64,000 nucleotides of DNA from Ursus arctos (Eukaryota; Chordata; Mammalia; Carnivora; Ursidae): NCBI RefSeq assembly GCF_023065955.2, contig NW_026622874.1, positions 80,746,917 to 80,810,916 of the forward strand. The letters run 5' to 3'. The position numbers were made by a program, and so were the translations under genes. Each line of letters begins with the position of its first letter. Within the stretch, counting starts at the first letter, position 1. The notes beneath the pieces are model-generated. The model ran no database searches. It was not told the DNA's origin and saw only the letters and a program-made list of their open reading frames with translations. This document shows positions 36,931-51,537 of this stretch, in pieces.

Positions 36931-39324
36931 ACAAGACACACACAGTGAGTGTTCTGCCATCCTTCACCTCTAACCACCTGTGGCTTTGGGAGAGGCCCCG
37001 AAAGATGATGATTTGTAACAGAGAAGCCTGTCAGCCCCTGCGTGAACTGCTTGTATTTGAGAGGTGAACGACGCCACAGACAAACTGGATGACCCACCCA
37101 ACAGACACAAGGCCAGGACACGGTGCTGCCCAGACAGGAACAGGATTCCAGAAATGGTTACAACTGGAAACAGCCACCGTATTTACCTTGTCCTTCTCTG
37201 GGTCCTTCTTGGGCACGGTGCCACCTTTGTCCCCTTGAGCGCCACAGGTTTCTGAATTGGACCGAGGCCCTAGAAGAGACAGAGGTGGATTCAGACGGGT
37301 GTTGGCCACGCAAGATTCAAGCCAAAGCTCTACACCTGCCCCAGCCTGTTCTACTCTCCCACTCTCAGGTCCCTTCCAGATGCAGAGCGTTTCTCATAGG
37401 TCTCCGCTGACCTCTGTGGACAAAGGAGAGACCAGTCCCTCACCCTTGGGGATATGACCACTCCGCACAGTAGAGATGATTTCAGAACTAATCAATAACG
37501 CTGGACAACTGGGGCCTCCACACATGCAAGTGATGTAAAGACTGTGCTCCATTAAGCCCAGAGCCCAAAACATCATGTCTGTGCAGGGCACCTGGGCAAT
37601 GCTTTTATGTCTGTCTATTGCACAATGTCACACTTCTTCTCAATGGCAGACCCCTGCTGCCCAGTTCTGTATGGTGAAACGAGACAGTCCACGAAATGGA
37701 TGTCCACAGAAAGTTGAGGAATGTTCCTGTGTCCTCACTCAGGTTGATCCTTGCATTGCAAAGCCTCGTGGTACCTCCTCTACATCTTCTCCACCGACAC
37801 ATGTAGTCACACGATGAATACGCGCTACAACTCACATCATGCAATCCAGATCATCTTACCACATGGTGGCGGAACGAGGGGCAGGGGAGGCCCGCATGTC
37901 GACCAAGGTGGAGGAGGCTGAGGTGGCCCACAGCCAGTGAAGCCTGGTAAAGTTTGGTCCATAGGGCAGGGCATGCAGGTGGGCCGAGGAAACCCTCTCA
38001 CATCCGGACCCACCTGCAGACAGACAGGAAAATAGTTTGGTGAGACAGACAGAAGTTGTAACACCAAGAGATGAAACCCAAAGAAAGAGCTCTCAGCATC
38101 TGCCTCCTTCTCCAATACCACGTTCCAGCAGAGCCGCATCCGTGCTAGAGAACTTGACCCCTCCCCACTGCTGCCAACTATAACAAGGGGGGAGAGGGGA
38201 ATGGATATTACAGGAATAACCTACTGTCACCAAATATCACTAACCATATCTGCCAATGGTCACTAGCAAGAAGTAGCATCTTCAAAGATGAAAAAGGAGC
38301 ATGGCAAACTAGTGAAGGCAGGACACTCCAGACACGGAGGCATCGGGATCCTGGACAACACTTCATCTTTCCTCCTCAACCACACAGAATATTTTGGTTT
38401 GTTAACAAGAGAGAGAATGTGATGAAACTGCCCTTTCTTCTCAGGAATCCGAGCCACTCGAGGTGAATCCTTTGCCTGCAAGCCCCTGACTGTCCCCACG
38501 CTGCCTCACTTCCTGACACAAGGGTCTTCTGCTCTCTGCAGTTTCTGGCCATGGCCACAAACACACTTGAGAAATTAGGGGCCTGTGATCTGACAGGGGA
38601 ATTGGAAAAGTGTTTTCCAAAAGGAACGTGATACCAATAACCCTTCTATAACTCAGCAGCTGTGCTTATCTTAAAACACAGTCACTCGGACATTTCAGCA
38701 CACTGAGTTCCAGAGTAATTTTGTCCAATAGGAAATTAAGATGGGAAGCATAAGTTAGAGAATCCACAAAACTGTATATGCTTTCCGATGGAAAACTCGA
38801 GAACGTGTGATGAGAGAAGAAACCTGCTCTCACTGTGACTTCGGACCAAACGACCTGCTCCTAGAAGCCCAACCGAAGGGCTTGTGGGGCACCGGTCATG
38901 CAGATAATCGCTAACATCCCCCCTTCAGAAAGTGTGTGTCACAGTGTGTTTTGCGACACGACACTAACAGCTCTGATCATGCAAAATAGTTGTGGAAAGG
39001 GTAGAAGGAGAGGGATTCTGTATAGCACGTTTACCAGCAGAAGTAAAACAGGGATGACTTACGAAACATGGCCTATCTAAGCACATTACAAACCGCAAAG
39101 CAGATAATAAAAAATGCACGGAGAGCTTCCCCTAGTTTCCAGTCGTGAGGATGACCACAGACCTTGTCACAGGTTAATCATCTAACCGCAATACGAACAC
39201 AATACGTATCGCACCTGTACATACCCCAGTGGGAATCAGGCAGCCCAGAGACTTCAGTGTGCAGTGAGCTGTCAGCTTCCTTGAGTTATTTCCCCCACGT
39301 GCGCTATGGGTGAGCAGGGGTACA

Positions 39325-39365
<41 letters not shown>

Positions 39366-41757
39366 GACACACACACAGTGAGTGTTCTGCCATCCTTCAC
39401 CTCTAACCACCTGTGGCTTTGGGAGAGGCCCCCAAAGATGATGATTTGTAACGGAGAAGCCTGTCAGCCCCTGCGTGAACTGCTTGTATTTGAGAGGTGA
39501 ACGACGCCACAGACAAACTGGATGACCCACCCAACAGACACAAGGCCAGGACACGGTGCTGCCCAGACAGGAACAGGATTCCAGAAATGGTTACAACTGG
39601 AAACAGCCACCGTATTTACCTTGTCCTTCTCTGGGTCCTTCTTGGGCACGGTGCCACCTTTGTCCCCTTGAGCGCCACAGGTTTCTGAATTGGACCGAGG
39701 CCCTAGAAGAGACAGAGGTGGATTCAGACGGGTGTTGGCCACGCAAGATTCAAGCCAAAGCTCTACACCTGCCCCAGCCTGTTCTACTCTCCCACTCTCA
39801 GGTCCCTTCCAGATGCAGAGCGTTTCTCACAGGTCTCCGCTGACCTCTGTGGACAAAGGAGAGACCAGTCCCTCACCCTTGGGGATATGACCACTCCGCA
39901 CAGTAGAGATGATTTCAGAACTAATCAATAACGCTGGACAACTGGGGCCTCCACACATGCAAGTGATGTAAAGACTGTGCTCCATTAAGCCCAGAGCCCA
40001 AAACATCATGTCTGTGCAGGGCACCTGGGCAATGCTTTTATGTCTGTCTATTGCACAATGTCACACTTCTTCTCAATGGCAGACCCCTGCTGCCCAGTTC
40101 TGTATGGTGAAACGAGACAGTCCACGAAATGGATGTCCACAGAAAGTTGAGGAATGTTCCTGTGTCCTCACTCAGGTTGATCCTTGCATTGCAAAGCCTC
40201 GTGGTACCTCCTCTACATCTTCTCCACCGACACATGTAGTCACACGATGAATACGCGCTACAACTCACATCATGCAATCCAGATCATCTTACCACATGGT
40301 GGCGGAACGAGGGGCAGGGTAGGCCCGCATGTCGACCAAGGTGGAGGAGGCTGAGGTGGCCCACAGCCAATGAAGCCTGGTAAAGTTTGGTCCATAGGGC
40401 AGGGCATGCAGGTGGGCCGAGGAAACCCTCTCACATCCGGACCCACCTGCAGACAGACAGGAAAATAGTTTGGTGAGACAGACAGAAGTTGTAACACCAA
40501 GAGATGAAACCCAAAGAAAGAGCTCTCAGCATCTGCCTCCTTCTCCAATACCACGTTCCAGCAGAGCCGCATCCGTGCTAGAGAACTTGACCCCTCCCCA
40601 CTGCTGCCAACTATAACAAGGGGGGAGAGGGGAATGGATATTACAGGAATAACCTACTGTCACCAAACATCACTAACCATGTCTGCCAATGGTCACTAGC
40701 AAGAAGTAGCATCTTCAAAGATGAAAAAGGAGCATGGCAAACTAGTGAAGGCAGGACACTCCAGACACGGAGGCATCGGGATCCTGGACAACACTTCATC
40801 TTTCCTCCTCAACCACACAGAATATTTTGGTTTGTTAACAAGAGAGAGAATGTGATGAAACTGCCCTTTCTTCTCAGGAATCCGAGCCACTCGAGGTGAA
40901 TCCTTTGCCTGCAAGCCCCTGACTGTCCCCACGCTGCCTCACTTCCTGACACAAGGGTCTTCTGCTCTCTGCAGTTTCTGGCCATGGCCACAAACACACT
41001 TGAGGAATTAGGGGCCTGTGATCTGACAGGGGAATTGGAAAAGTGTTTTCCAAAAGGAACGTGATACCAATAACCCTTCTATAACTCAGCAGCTGTGCTT
41101 ATCTTAAAACACAGTCACTCGGACATTTCAGCACACTGAGTTCCAGAGTAATTTTGTCCAATAGGAAATTAAGATGGGAAGCATAAGTTAGGGAATCCAC
41201 AAAACTGTATATGCTTTCCGATGGAAAACTCGAGAACGTGTGATGAGAGAAGAAACCTGCTCTCACTGTGACTTCGGACCAAACGACCTGCTCCTAGAAG
41301 CCCAACCGAAGGGCTTGTGGGGCACCGGTCATGCAGATAATCGCTAACATCCCCCCTTCAGAAAGTTAGTGTCACAGTGTGTTTTGCGACACGACACTAA
41401 CAGCTCTGATCATGCAAAATAGTTGTGGAAAGGGTAGAAGGAGAGGGATTCTGTATAGCACGTTTACCAGCAGAAGTAAAACAGGGATGACTTACGAAAC
41501 ATGGCCTATCTAAGCACATTCCAAACCGCAAAGCAGATAATAAAAAATGCACGGAGAGCTTCCCCTAGTTTCCAGTCGTGAGGATGACCACAGACCTTGT
41601 CACAGGTTAATCATCTAACCGCAATACGAACACAATAGGTATCGCACCTGTACATACCCCAGTGGGAATCAGGCAGCCCAGAGACTTCAGTGTGCAGTGA
41701 GCTGTCAGCTTCCTTGAGTTATTTCCCCCACGTGCGCTATGGGTGAGCAGGGGTACA

Positions 41758-41798
<41 letters not shown>

Positions 41799-44190
41799 GA
41801 CACACACACAGTGAGTGTTCTGCCATCCTTCACCTCTAACCACCTGTGGCTTTGGGAGAGGCCCCCAAAGATGATGATTTGTAACGGAGAAGCCTGTCAG
41901 CCCCTGCGTGAACTGCTTGTATTTGAGAGGTGAACGACGCCACAGACAAACTGGATGACCCACCCAACAGACACAAGGCCAGGACACGGTGCTGCCCAGA
42001 CAGGAACAGGATTCCAGAAATGGTTACAACTGGAAACAGCCACCGTATTTACCTTGTCCTTCTCTGGGTCCTTCTTGGGCACGGTGCCACCTTTGTCCCC
42101 TTGAGCGCCACAGGTTTCTGAATTGGACCGAGGCCCTAGAAGAGACAGAGGTGGATTCAGACGGGTGTTGGCCACGCAAGATTCAAGCCAAAGCTCTACA
42201 CCTGCCCCAGCCTGTTCTACTCTCCCACTCTCAGGTCCCTTCCAGATGCAGAGCGTTTCTCACAGGTCTCCGCTGACCTCTGTGGACAAAGGAGAGACCA
42301 GTCCCTCACCCTTGGGGATATGACCACTCCGCACAGTAGAGATGATTTCAGAACTAATCAATAACGCTGGACAACTGGGGCCTCCACACATGCAAGTGAT
42401 GTAAAGACTGTGCTCCATTAAGCCCAGAGCCCAAAACATCATGTCTGTGCAGGGCACCTGGGCAATGCTTTTATGTCTGTCTATTGCACAATGTCACACT
42501 TCTTCTCAATGGCAGACCCCTGCTGCCCAGTTCTGTATGGTGAAACGAGACAGTCCACGAAATGGATGTCCACAGAAAGTTGAGGAATGTTCCTGTGTCC
42601 TCACTCAGGTTGATCCTTGCATTGCAAAGCCTCGTGGTACCTCCTCTACATCTTCTCCACCGACACATGTAGTCACACGATGAATACGCGCTACAACTCA
42701 CATCATGCAATCCAGATCATCTTACCACATGGTGGCGGAACGAGGGGCAGGGGAGGCCCGCATGTCGACCAAGGTGGAGGAGGCTGAGGTGGCCCACAGC
42801 CAGTGAAGCCTGGTAAAGTTTGGTCCATAGGGCAGGGCATGCAGGTGGGCCGAGGAAACCCTCTCACATCCGGACCCACCTGCAGACAGACAGGAAAATA
42901 GTTTGGTGAGACAGACAGAAGTTGTAACACCAAGAGATGAAACCCAAAGAAAGAGCTCTCAGCATCTGCCTCCTTCTCCAATACCACGTTCCAGCAGAGC
43001 CGCATGCGTGCTAGAGAACTTGACCCCTCCCCACTGCTGCCAACTATAACAAGGGGGGAGAGGGGAATGGATATTACAGGAATAACCTACTGTCACCAAA
43101 CATCACTAACCATGTCTGCCAATGGTCACTAGCAAGAAGTAGCATCTTCAAAGATGAAAAAGGAGCATGGCAAACTAGTGAAGGCAGGACACTCCAGACA
43201 CGGAGGCATCGGGATCCTGGACAACACTTCATCTTTCCTCCTCAACCACACAGAATATTTTGGTTTGTTAACAAGAGAGAGAATGTGATGAAACTGCCCT
43301 TTCTTCTCAGGAATCCGAGCCACTCGAGGTGAATCCTTTGCCTGCAAGCCCCTGACTGTCCCCACGCTGCCTCACTTCCTGACACAAGGGTCTTCTGCTC
43401 TCTGCAGTTTCTGGCCATGGCCACAAACACACTTGAGGAATTAGGGGCCTGTGATCTGACAGGGGAATTGGAAAAGTGTTTTCCAAAAGGAACGTGATAC
43501 CAATAACCCTTCTATAACTCAGCAGCTGTGCTTATCTTAAAACACAGTCACTCGGACATTTCAGCACACTGAGTTCCAGAGTAATTTTGTCCAATAGGAA
43601 ATTAAGATGGGAAGCATAAGTTAGGGAATCCACAAAACTGTATATGCTTTCCGATGGAAAACTCGAGAACGTGTGATGAGAGAAGAAACCTGCTCTCACT
43701 GTGACTTCGGACCAAACGACCTGCTCCTAGAAGCCCAACCGAAGGGCTTGTGGGGCACCGGTCATGCAGATAATCGCTAACATCCCCCCTTCAGAAAGTT
43801 AGTGTCACAGTGTGTTTTGCGACACGACACTAACAGCTCTGATCATGCAAAATAGTTGTGGAAAGGGTAGAAGGAGAGGGATTCTGTATAGCACGTTTAC
43901 CAGCAGAAGTAAAACAGGGATGACTTACGAAACATGGCCTATCTAAGCACATTCCAAACCGCAAAGCAGATAATAAAAAATGCACGGAGAGCTTCCCCTA
44001 GTTTCCAGTCGTGAGGATGACCACAGACCTTGTCACAGGTTAATCATCTAACCGCAATACGAACACAATACGTATCGCACCTGTACATACCCCAGTGGGA
44101 ATCAGGCAGCCCAGAGACTTCAGTGTGCAGTGAGCTGTCAGCTTCCTTGAGTTATTTCCCCCACGTGCGCTATGGGTGAGCAGGGGTACA

Positions 44191-44237
<47 letters not shown>

Positions 44238-46632
44238 GACACACACACAGTGAGTGTTCTGCCATCCTTCACCTCTAACCACCTGTGGCTTTGGGAGAGG
44301 CCCCCAAAGATGATGATTTGTAACAGAGAAGCCTGTCAGCCCCTGCGTGAACTGCTTGTATTTGAGAGGTGAACGACGCCACAGACAAACTGGATGACCC
44401 ACCCAACAGACACAAGGCCAGGACACGGTGCTGCCCAGACAGGAACAGGATTCCAGAAATGGTTACAACTGGAAACAGCCACCGTATTTACCTTGTCCTT
44501 CTCTGGGTCCTTCTTGGGCACGGTGCCACCTTTGTCCCCTTGAGCGCCACAGGTTTCTGAATTGGACCGAGGCCCTAGAAGAGACAGAGGTGGATTCAGA
44601 CGGGTGTTGGCCACGCAAGATTCAAGCCAAAGCTCTACACCTGCCCCAGCCTGTTCTACTCTCCCACTCTCAGGTCCCTTCCAGATGCAGAGCGTTTCTC
44701 ACAGGTCTCCGCTGACCTCTGTGGACAAAGGAGAGACCAGTCCCTCACCCTTGGGGATATGACCACTCCGCACAGTAGAGATGATTTCAGAACTAATCAA
44801 TAACGCTGGACAACTGGGGCCTCCACACATGCAAGTGATGTAAAGACTGTGCTCCATTAAGCCCAGAGCCCAAAACATCATGTCTGTGCAGGGCACCTGG
44901 GCAATGCTTTTATGTCTGTCTATTGCACAATGTCACACTTCTTCTCAATGGCAGACCCCTGCTGCCCAGTTCTGTATGGTGAAACGAGACAGTCCACGAA
45001 ATGGATGTCCACAGAAAGTTGAGGAATGTTCCTGTGTCCTCACTCAGGTTGATCCTTGCATTGCAAAGCCTCGTGGTACCTCCTCTACATCTTCTCCACC
45101 GACACATGTAGTCACACGATGAATACGCGCTACAACTCACATCATGCAATCCAGATCATCTTACCACATGGTGGCGGAACGAGGGGCAGGGGAGGCCCGC
45201 ATGTCGACCAAGGTGGAGGAGGCTGAGGTGGCCCACAGCCAATGAAGCCTGGTAAAGTTTGGTCCATAGGGCAGGGCATGCAGGTGGGCCGAGGAAACCC
45301 TCTCACATCCGGACCCACCTGCAGACAGACAGGAAAATAGTTTGGTGAGACAGACAGAAGTTGTAACACCAAGAGATGAAACCCAAAGAAAGAGCTCTCA
45401 GCATCTGCCTCCTTCTCCAATACCACGTTCCAGCAGAGCCGCATCCGTGCTAGAGAACTTGACCCCTCCCCACTGCTGCCAACTATAACAAGGGGGGAGA
45501 GGGGAATGGATATTACAGGAATAACCTACTGTCACCAAACATCACTAACCATGTCTGCCAATGGTCACTAGCAAGAAGTAGCATCTTCAAAGATGAAAAA
45601 GGAGCATGGCAAACTAGTGAAGGCAGGACACTCCAGACACGGAGGCATCGGGATCCTGGACAACACTTCATCTTTCCTCCTCAACCACACAGAATATTTT
45701 GGTTTGTTAACAAGAGAGAGAATGTGATGAAACTGCCCTTTCTTCTCAGGAATCCGAGCCACTCGAGGTGAATCCTTTGCCTGCAAGCCCCTGACTGTCC
45801 CCACGCTGCCTCACTTCCTGACACAAGGGTCTTCTGCTCTCTGCAGTTTCTGGCCATGGCCACAAACACACTTGAGGAATTAGGGGCCTGTGATCTGACA
45901 GGGGAATTGGAAAAGTGTTTTCCAAAAGGAACGTGATACCAATAACCCTTCTATAACTCAGCAGCTGTGCTTATCTTAAAACACAGTCACTCGGACATTT
46001 CAGCACACTGAGTTCCAGAGTAATTTTGTCCAATAGGAAATTAAGATGGGAAGCATAAGTTAGGGAATCCACAAAACTGTATATGCTTTCCGATGGAAAA
46101 CTCGAGAACGTGTGATGAGAGAAGAAACCTGCTCTCACTGTGACTTCGGACCAAACGACCTGCTCCTAGAAGCCCAACCGAAGGGCTTGTGGGGCACCGG
46201 TCATGCAGATAATCGCTAACATCCCCCCTTCAGAAAGTTAGTGTCACAGTGTGTTTTGCGACACGACACTAACAGCTCTGATCATGCAAAATAGTTGTGG
46301 AAAGGGTAGAAGGAGAGGGATTCTGTATAGCACGTTTACCAGCAGAAGTAAAACAGGGATGACTTACGAAACATGGCCTATCTAAGCACATTCCAAACCG
46401 CAAAGCAGATAATAAAAAATGCACGGAGAGCTTCCCCTAGTTTCCAGTCGTGAGGATGACCACAGACCTTGTCACAGGTTAATCATCTAACCGCAATACG
46501 AACACAATAGGTATCGCACCTGTACATACCCCAGTGGGAATCAGGCAGCCCAGAGACTTCAGTGTGCAGTGAGCTGTCAGCTTCCTTGAGTTATTTCCCC
46601 CACGTGCGCTATGGGTGAGCAGGGGTACACAA

Positions 46633-46678
<46 letters not shown>

Positions 46679-49072
46679 GACACACACACAGTTAGTGTTC
46701 TGCCATCCTTCACCTCTAACCACCTGTGGCTTTGGGAGAGGCCCCCAAAGATGATGATTTGTAACGGAGAAGCCTGTCAGCCCCTGCGTGAACTGCTTGT
46801 ATTTGAGAGGTGAACGACGCCACAGACAAACTGGATGACCCACCCAACAGACACAAGGCCAGGACACGGTGCTGCCCAGACAGGAACAGGATTCCAGAAA
46901 TGGTTACAACTGGAAACAGCCACCGTATTTACCTTGTCCTTCTCTGGGTCCTTCTTGGGCACGGTGCCACCTTTGTCCCCTTGAGCGCCACAGGTTTCTG
47001 AATTGGACCGAGGCCCTAGAAGAGACAGAGGTGGATTCAGACGGGTGTTGGCCACGCAAGATTCAAGCCAAAGCTCTACACCTGCCCCAGCCTGTTCTAC
47101 TCTCCCACTCTCAGGTCCCTTCCAGATGCAGAGCGTTTCTCACAGGTCTCCGCTGACCTCTGTGGACAAAGGAGAGACCAGTCCCTCACCCTTGGGGATA
47201 TGACCACTCCGCACAGTAGAGATGATTTCAGAACTAATCAATAACGCTGGACAACTGGGGCCTCCACACATGCAAGTGATGTAAAGACTGTGCTCCATTA
47301 AGCCCAGAGCCCAAAACATCATGTCTGTGCAGGGCACCTGGGCAATGCTTTTATGTCTGTCTATTGCACAATGTCACACTTCTTCTCAATGGCAGACCCC
47401 TGCTGCCCAGTTCTGTATGGTGAAACGAGACAGTCCACGAAATGGATGTCCACAGAAAGTTGAGGAATGTTCCTGTGTCCTCACTCAGGTTGATCCTTGC
47501 ATTGCAAAGCCTCGTGGTACCTCCTCTACATCTTCTCCACCGACACATGTAGTCACACGATGAATACGCGCTACAACTCACATCATGCAATCCAGATCAT
47601 CTTACCACATGGTGGCGGAACGAGGGGCAAGGGAGGCCCGCATGTCGACCAAGGTGGAGGAGGCTGAGGTGGCCCACAGCCAATGAAGCCTGGTAAAGTT
47701 TGGTCCATAGGGCAGGGCATGCAGGTGGGCCGAGGAAACCCTCTCACATCCGGACCCACCTGCAGACAGACAGGAAAATAGTTTGGTGAGACAGACAGAA
47801 GTTGTAACACCAAGAGATGAAACCCAAAGAAAGAGCTCTCAGCATCTGCCTCCTTCTCCAATACCACGTTCCAGCAGAGCCGCATCCGTGCTAGAGAACT
47901 TGACCCCTCCCCACTGCTGCCAACTATAACAAGGGGGGAGAGGGGAATGGATATTACAGGAATAACCTACTGTCACCAAACATCACTAACCATGTCTGCC
48001 AATGGTCACTAGCAAGAAGTAGCATCTTCAAAGATGAAAAAGGAGCATGGCAAACTAGTGAAGGCAGGACACTCCAGACACGGAGGCATCGGGATCCTGG
48101 ACAACACTTCATCTTTCCTCCTCAACCACACAGAATATTTTGGTTTGTTAACAAGAGAGAGAATGTGATGAAACTGCCCTTTCTTCTCAGGAATCCGAGC
48201 CACTCGAGGTGAATCCTTTGCCTGCAAGCCCCTGACTGTTCTCACGCTGCCTCACTTCCTGACACAAGGGTCTTCTGCTCTCTGCAGTTTCTGGCCATGG
48301 CCACAAACACACTTGAGGAATTAGGGGCCTGTGATCTGACAGGGGAATTGGAAAAGTGTTTTCCAAAAGGAACGTGATACCAATAACCCTTCTATAACTC
48401 AGCAGCTGTGCTTATCTTAAAACACAGTCACTCGGACATTTCAGCACACTGAGTTCCAGAGTAATTTTGTCCAATAGGAAATTAAGATGGGAAGCATAAG
48501 TTAGAGAATCCACAAAACTGTATATGCTTTCCGATGGAAAACTCGAGAACGTGTGATGAGAGAAGAAACCTGCTCTCACTGTGACTTCGGACCAAACGAC
48601 CTGCTCCTAGAAGCCCAACCGAAGGGCTTGTGGAGCACCGGTCATGCAGATAATCGCAAACATCCCCCCTTCAAAAGTGTGTGTCACAGTGTGTTTTGCG
48701 ACACGACACTAACAGCTCTGATCATGCAAAATAGTTGTGGAAAGGGTAGAAGGAGAGGGATTCTGTATAGCACGTTTACCAGCAGAAGTAAAACAGGGAT
48801 GACTTACGAAACATGGCCTATCTAAGCACATTCCAAACCGCAAAGCAGATAATAAAAAATGCACGGAGAGCTTCCCCTAGTTTCCAGTCGTGAGGATGAC
48901 CACAGACCTTGTCACAGGTTAATCATCTAACCTCAATACGAACACAATACGTATCGCACCTGTACATACCCCAGTGGGAATCAGGCAGCCCAGAGACTTC
49001 AGTGTGCAGTGAGCTGTCAGCTTCCTTGAGTTATTTCCCCCACGTGCGCTATGGGTGAGCAGGGGTACACAA

Positions 49073-49105
<33 letters not shown>

Positions 49106-51504
49106 ACCAAGACACACACACAGTGAGTGTTCTGCCATCCTTCACCTCTAACCACCTGTGGCTTTGGGAGAGGCCCCCAAAGATGATGATTTGTAACGGA
49201 GAAGCCTGTCAGCCCCTGCGTGAACTGCTTGTATTTGAGAGGTGAACGACGCCACAGACAAACTGGATGACCCACCCAACAGACACAAGGCCAGGACACG
49301 GTGCTGCCCAGACAGGAACAGGATTCCAGAAATGGTTACAACTGGAAACAGCCACCGTATTTACCTTGTCCTTCTCTGGGTCCTTCTTGGGCACGGTGCC
49401 ACCTTTGTCCCCTTGAGCGCCACAGGTTTCTGAATTGGACCGAGGCCCTAGAAGAGACAGAGGTGGATTCAGACGGGTGTTGGCCACACAAGATTCAAGC
49501 CAAAGCTCTACACCTGCCCCAGCCTGTTCTACTCTCCCACTCTCAGGTCCCTTCCAGATGCAGAGCGTTTCTCACAGGTCTCCGCTGACCTCTGTGGACA
49601 AAGGAGAGACCAGTCCCTCACCCTTGGGGATATGACCACTCCGCACAGTAGAGATGATTTCAGAACTAATCAATAACGCTGGACAACTGGGGCCTCCACA
49701 CATGCAAGTGATGTAAAGACTGTGCTCCATTAAGCCCAGAGCCCAAAACATCATGTCTGTGCAGGGCACCTGGGCAATGCTTTTATGTCTGTCTATTGCA
49801 CAATGTCACACTTCTTCTCAATGGCAGACCCCTGCTGCCCAGTTCTGTATGGTGAAACGAGACAGTCCACGAAATGGATGTCCACAGAAAGTTGAGGAAT
49901 GTTCCTGTGTCCTCACTCAGGTTGATCCTTGCATTGCAAAGCCTCGTGGTACCTCCTCTACATCTTCTCCACCGACACATGTAGTCACACGATGAATACG
50001 CGCTACAACTCACATCATGCAATCCAGATCATCTTACCACATGGTGGCGGAACGAGGGGCAGGGGAGGCCCGCATGTCGACCAAGGTGGAGGAGGCTGAG
50101 GTGGCCCACAGCCAGTGAAGCCTGGTAAAGTTTGGTCCATAGGGCAGGGCATGCAGGTGGGCCGAGGAAACCCTCTCACATCCGGACCCACCTGCAGACA
50201 GACAGGAAAATAGTTTGGTGAGACAGACAGAAGTTGTAACACCAAGAGATGAAACCCAAAGAAAGAGCTCTCAGCATCTGCCTCCTTCTCCAATACCACG
50301 TTCCAGCAGAGCCGCATCCGTGCTAGAGAACTTGACCCCTCCCCACTGCTGCCAACTATAACAAGGGGGGAGAGGGGAATGGATATTACAGGAATAACCT
50401 ACTGTCACCAAACATCACTAACCATGTCTGCCAATGGTCACTAGCAAGAAGTAGCATCTTCAAAGATGAAAAAGGAGCATGGCAAACTAGTGAAGGCAGG
50501 ACACTCCAGACACGGAGGCATCGGGATCCTGGACAACACTTCATCTTTCCTCCTCAACCACACAGAATATTTTGGTTTGTTAACAAGAGAGAGAATGTGA
50601 TGAAACTGCCCTTTCTTCTCAGGAATCCGAGCCACTCGAGGTGAATCCTTTGCCTGCAAGCCCCTGACTGTCCCCACGCTGCCTCACTTCCTGACACAAG
50701 GGTCTTCTGCTCTCTGCAGTTTCTGGCCATGGCCACAAACACACTTGAGGAATTAGGGGCCTGTGATCTGACAGGGGAATTGGAAAAGTGTTTTCCAAAA
50801 GGAACGTGATACCAATAACCCTTCTATAACTCAGCAGCTGTGCTTATCTTAAAACACAGTCACTCGGACATTTCAGCACACTGAGTTCCAGAGTAATTTT
50901 GTCCAATAGGAAATTAAGATGGGAAGCATAAGTTAGAGAATCCACAAAACTGTATATGCTTTCCGATGGAAAACTCGAGAACGTGTGATGAGAGAAGAAA
51001 CCTGCTCTCACTGTGACTTCGGACCAAACGACCTGCTCCTAGAAGCCCAACCGAAGGGCTTGTGGAGCACCGGTCATGCAGATAATCGCAAACATCCCCC
51101 CTTCAAAAGTGTGTGTCACAGTGTGTTTTGCGACACGACACTAACAGCTCTGATCATGCAAAATAGTTGTGGAAAGGGTAGAAGGAGAGGGATTCTGTAT
51201 AGCACGTTTACCAGCAGAAGTAAAACAGGGATGACTTACGAAACATGGCCTATCTAAGCACATTCCAAACCGCAAAGCAGATAATAAAAAATGCACGGAG
51301 AGCTTCCCCTAGTTTCCAGTCGTGAGGATGACCACAGACCTTGTCACAGGTTAATCATCTAACCGCAATACGAACACAATAGGTATCGCACCTGTACATA
51401 CCCCAGTGGGAATCAGGCAGCCCAGAGACTTCAGTGTGCAGTGAGCTGTCAGCTTCCTTGAGTTATTTCCCCCACGTGCGCTATGGGTGAGCAGGGGTAC
51501 ACAA

Positions 51505-51537
<33 letters not shown>

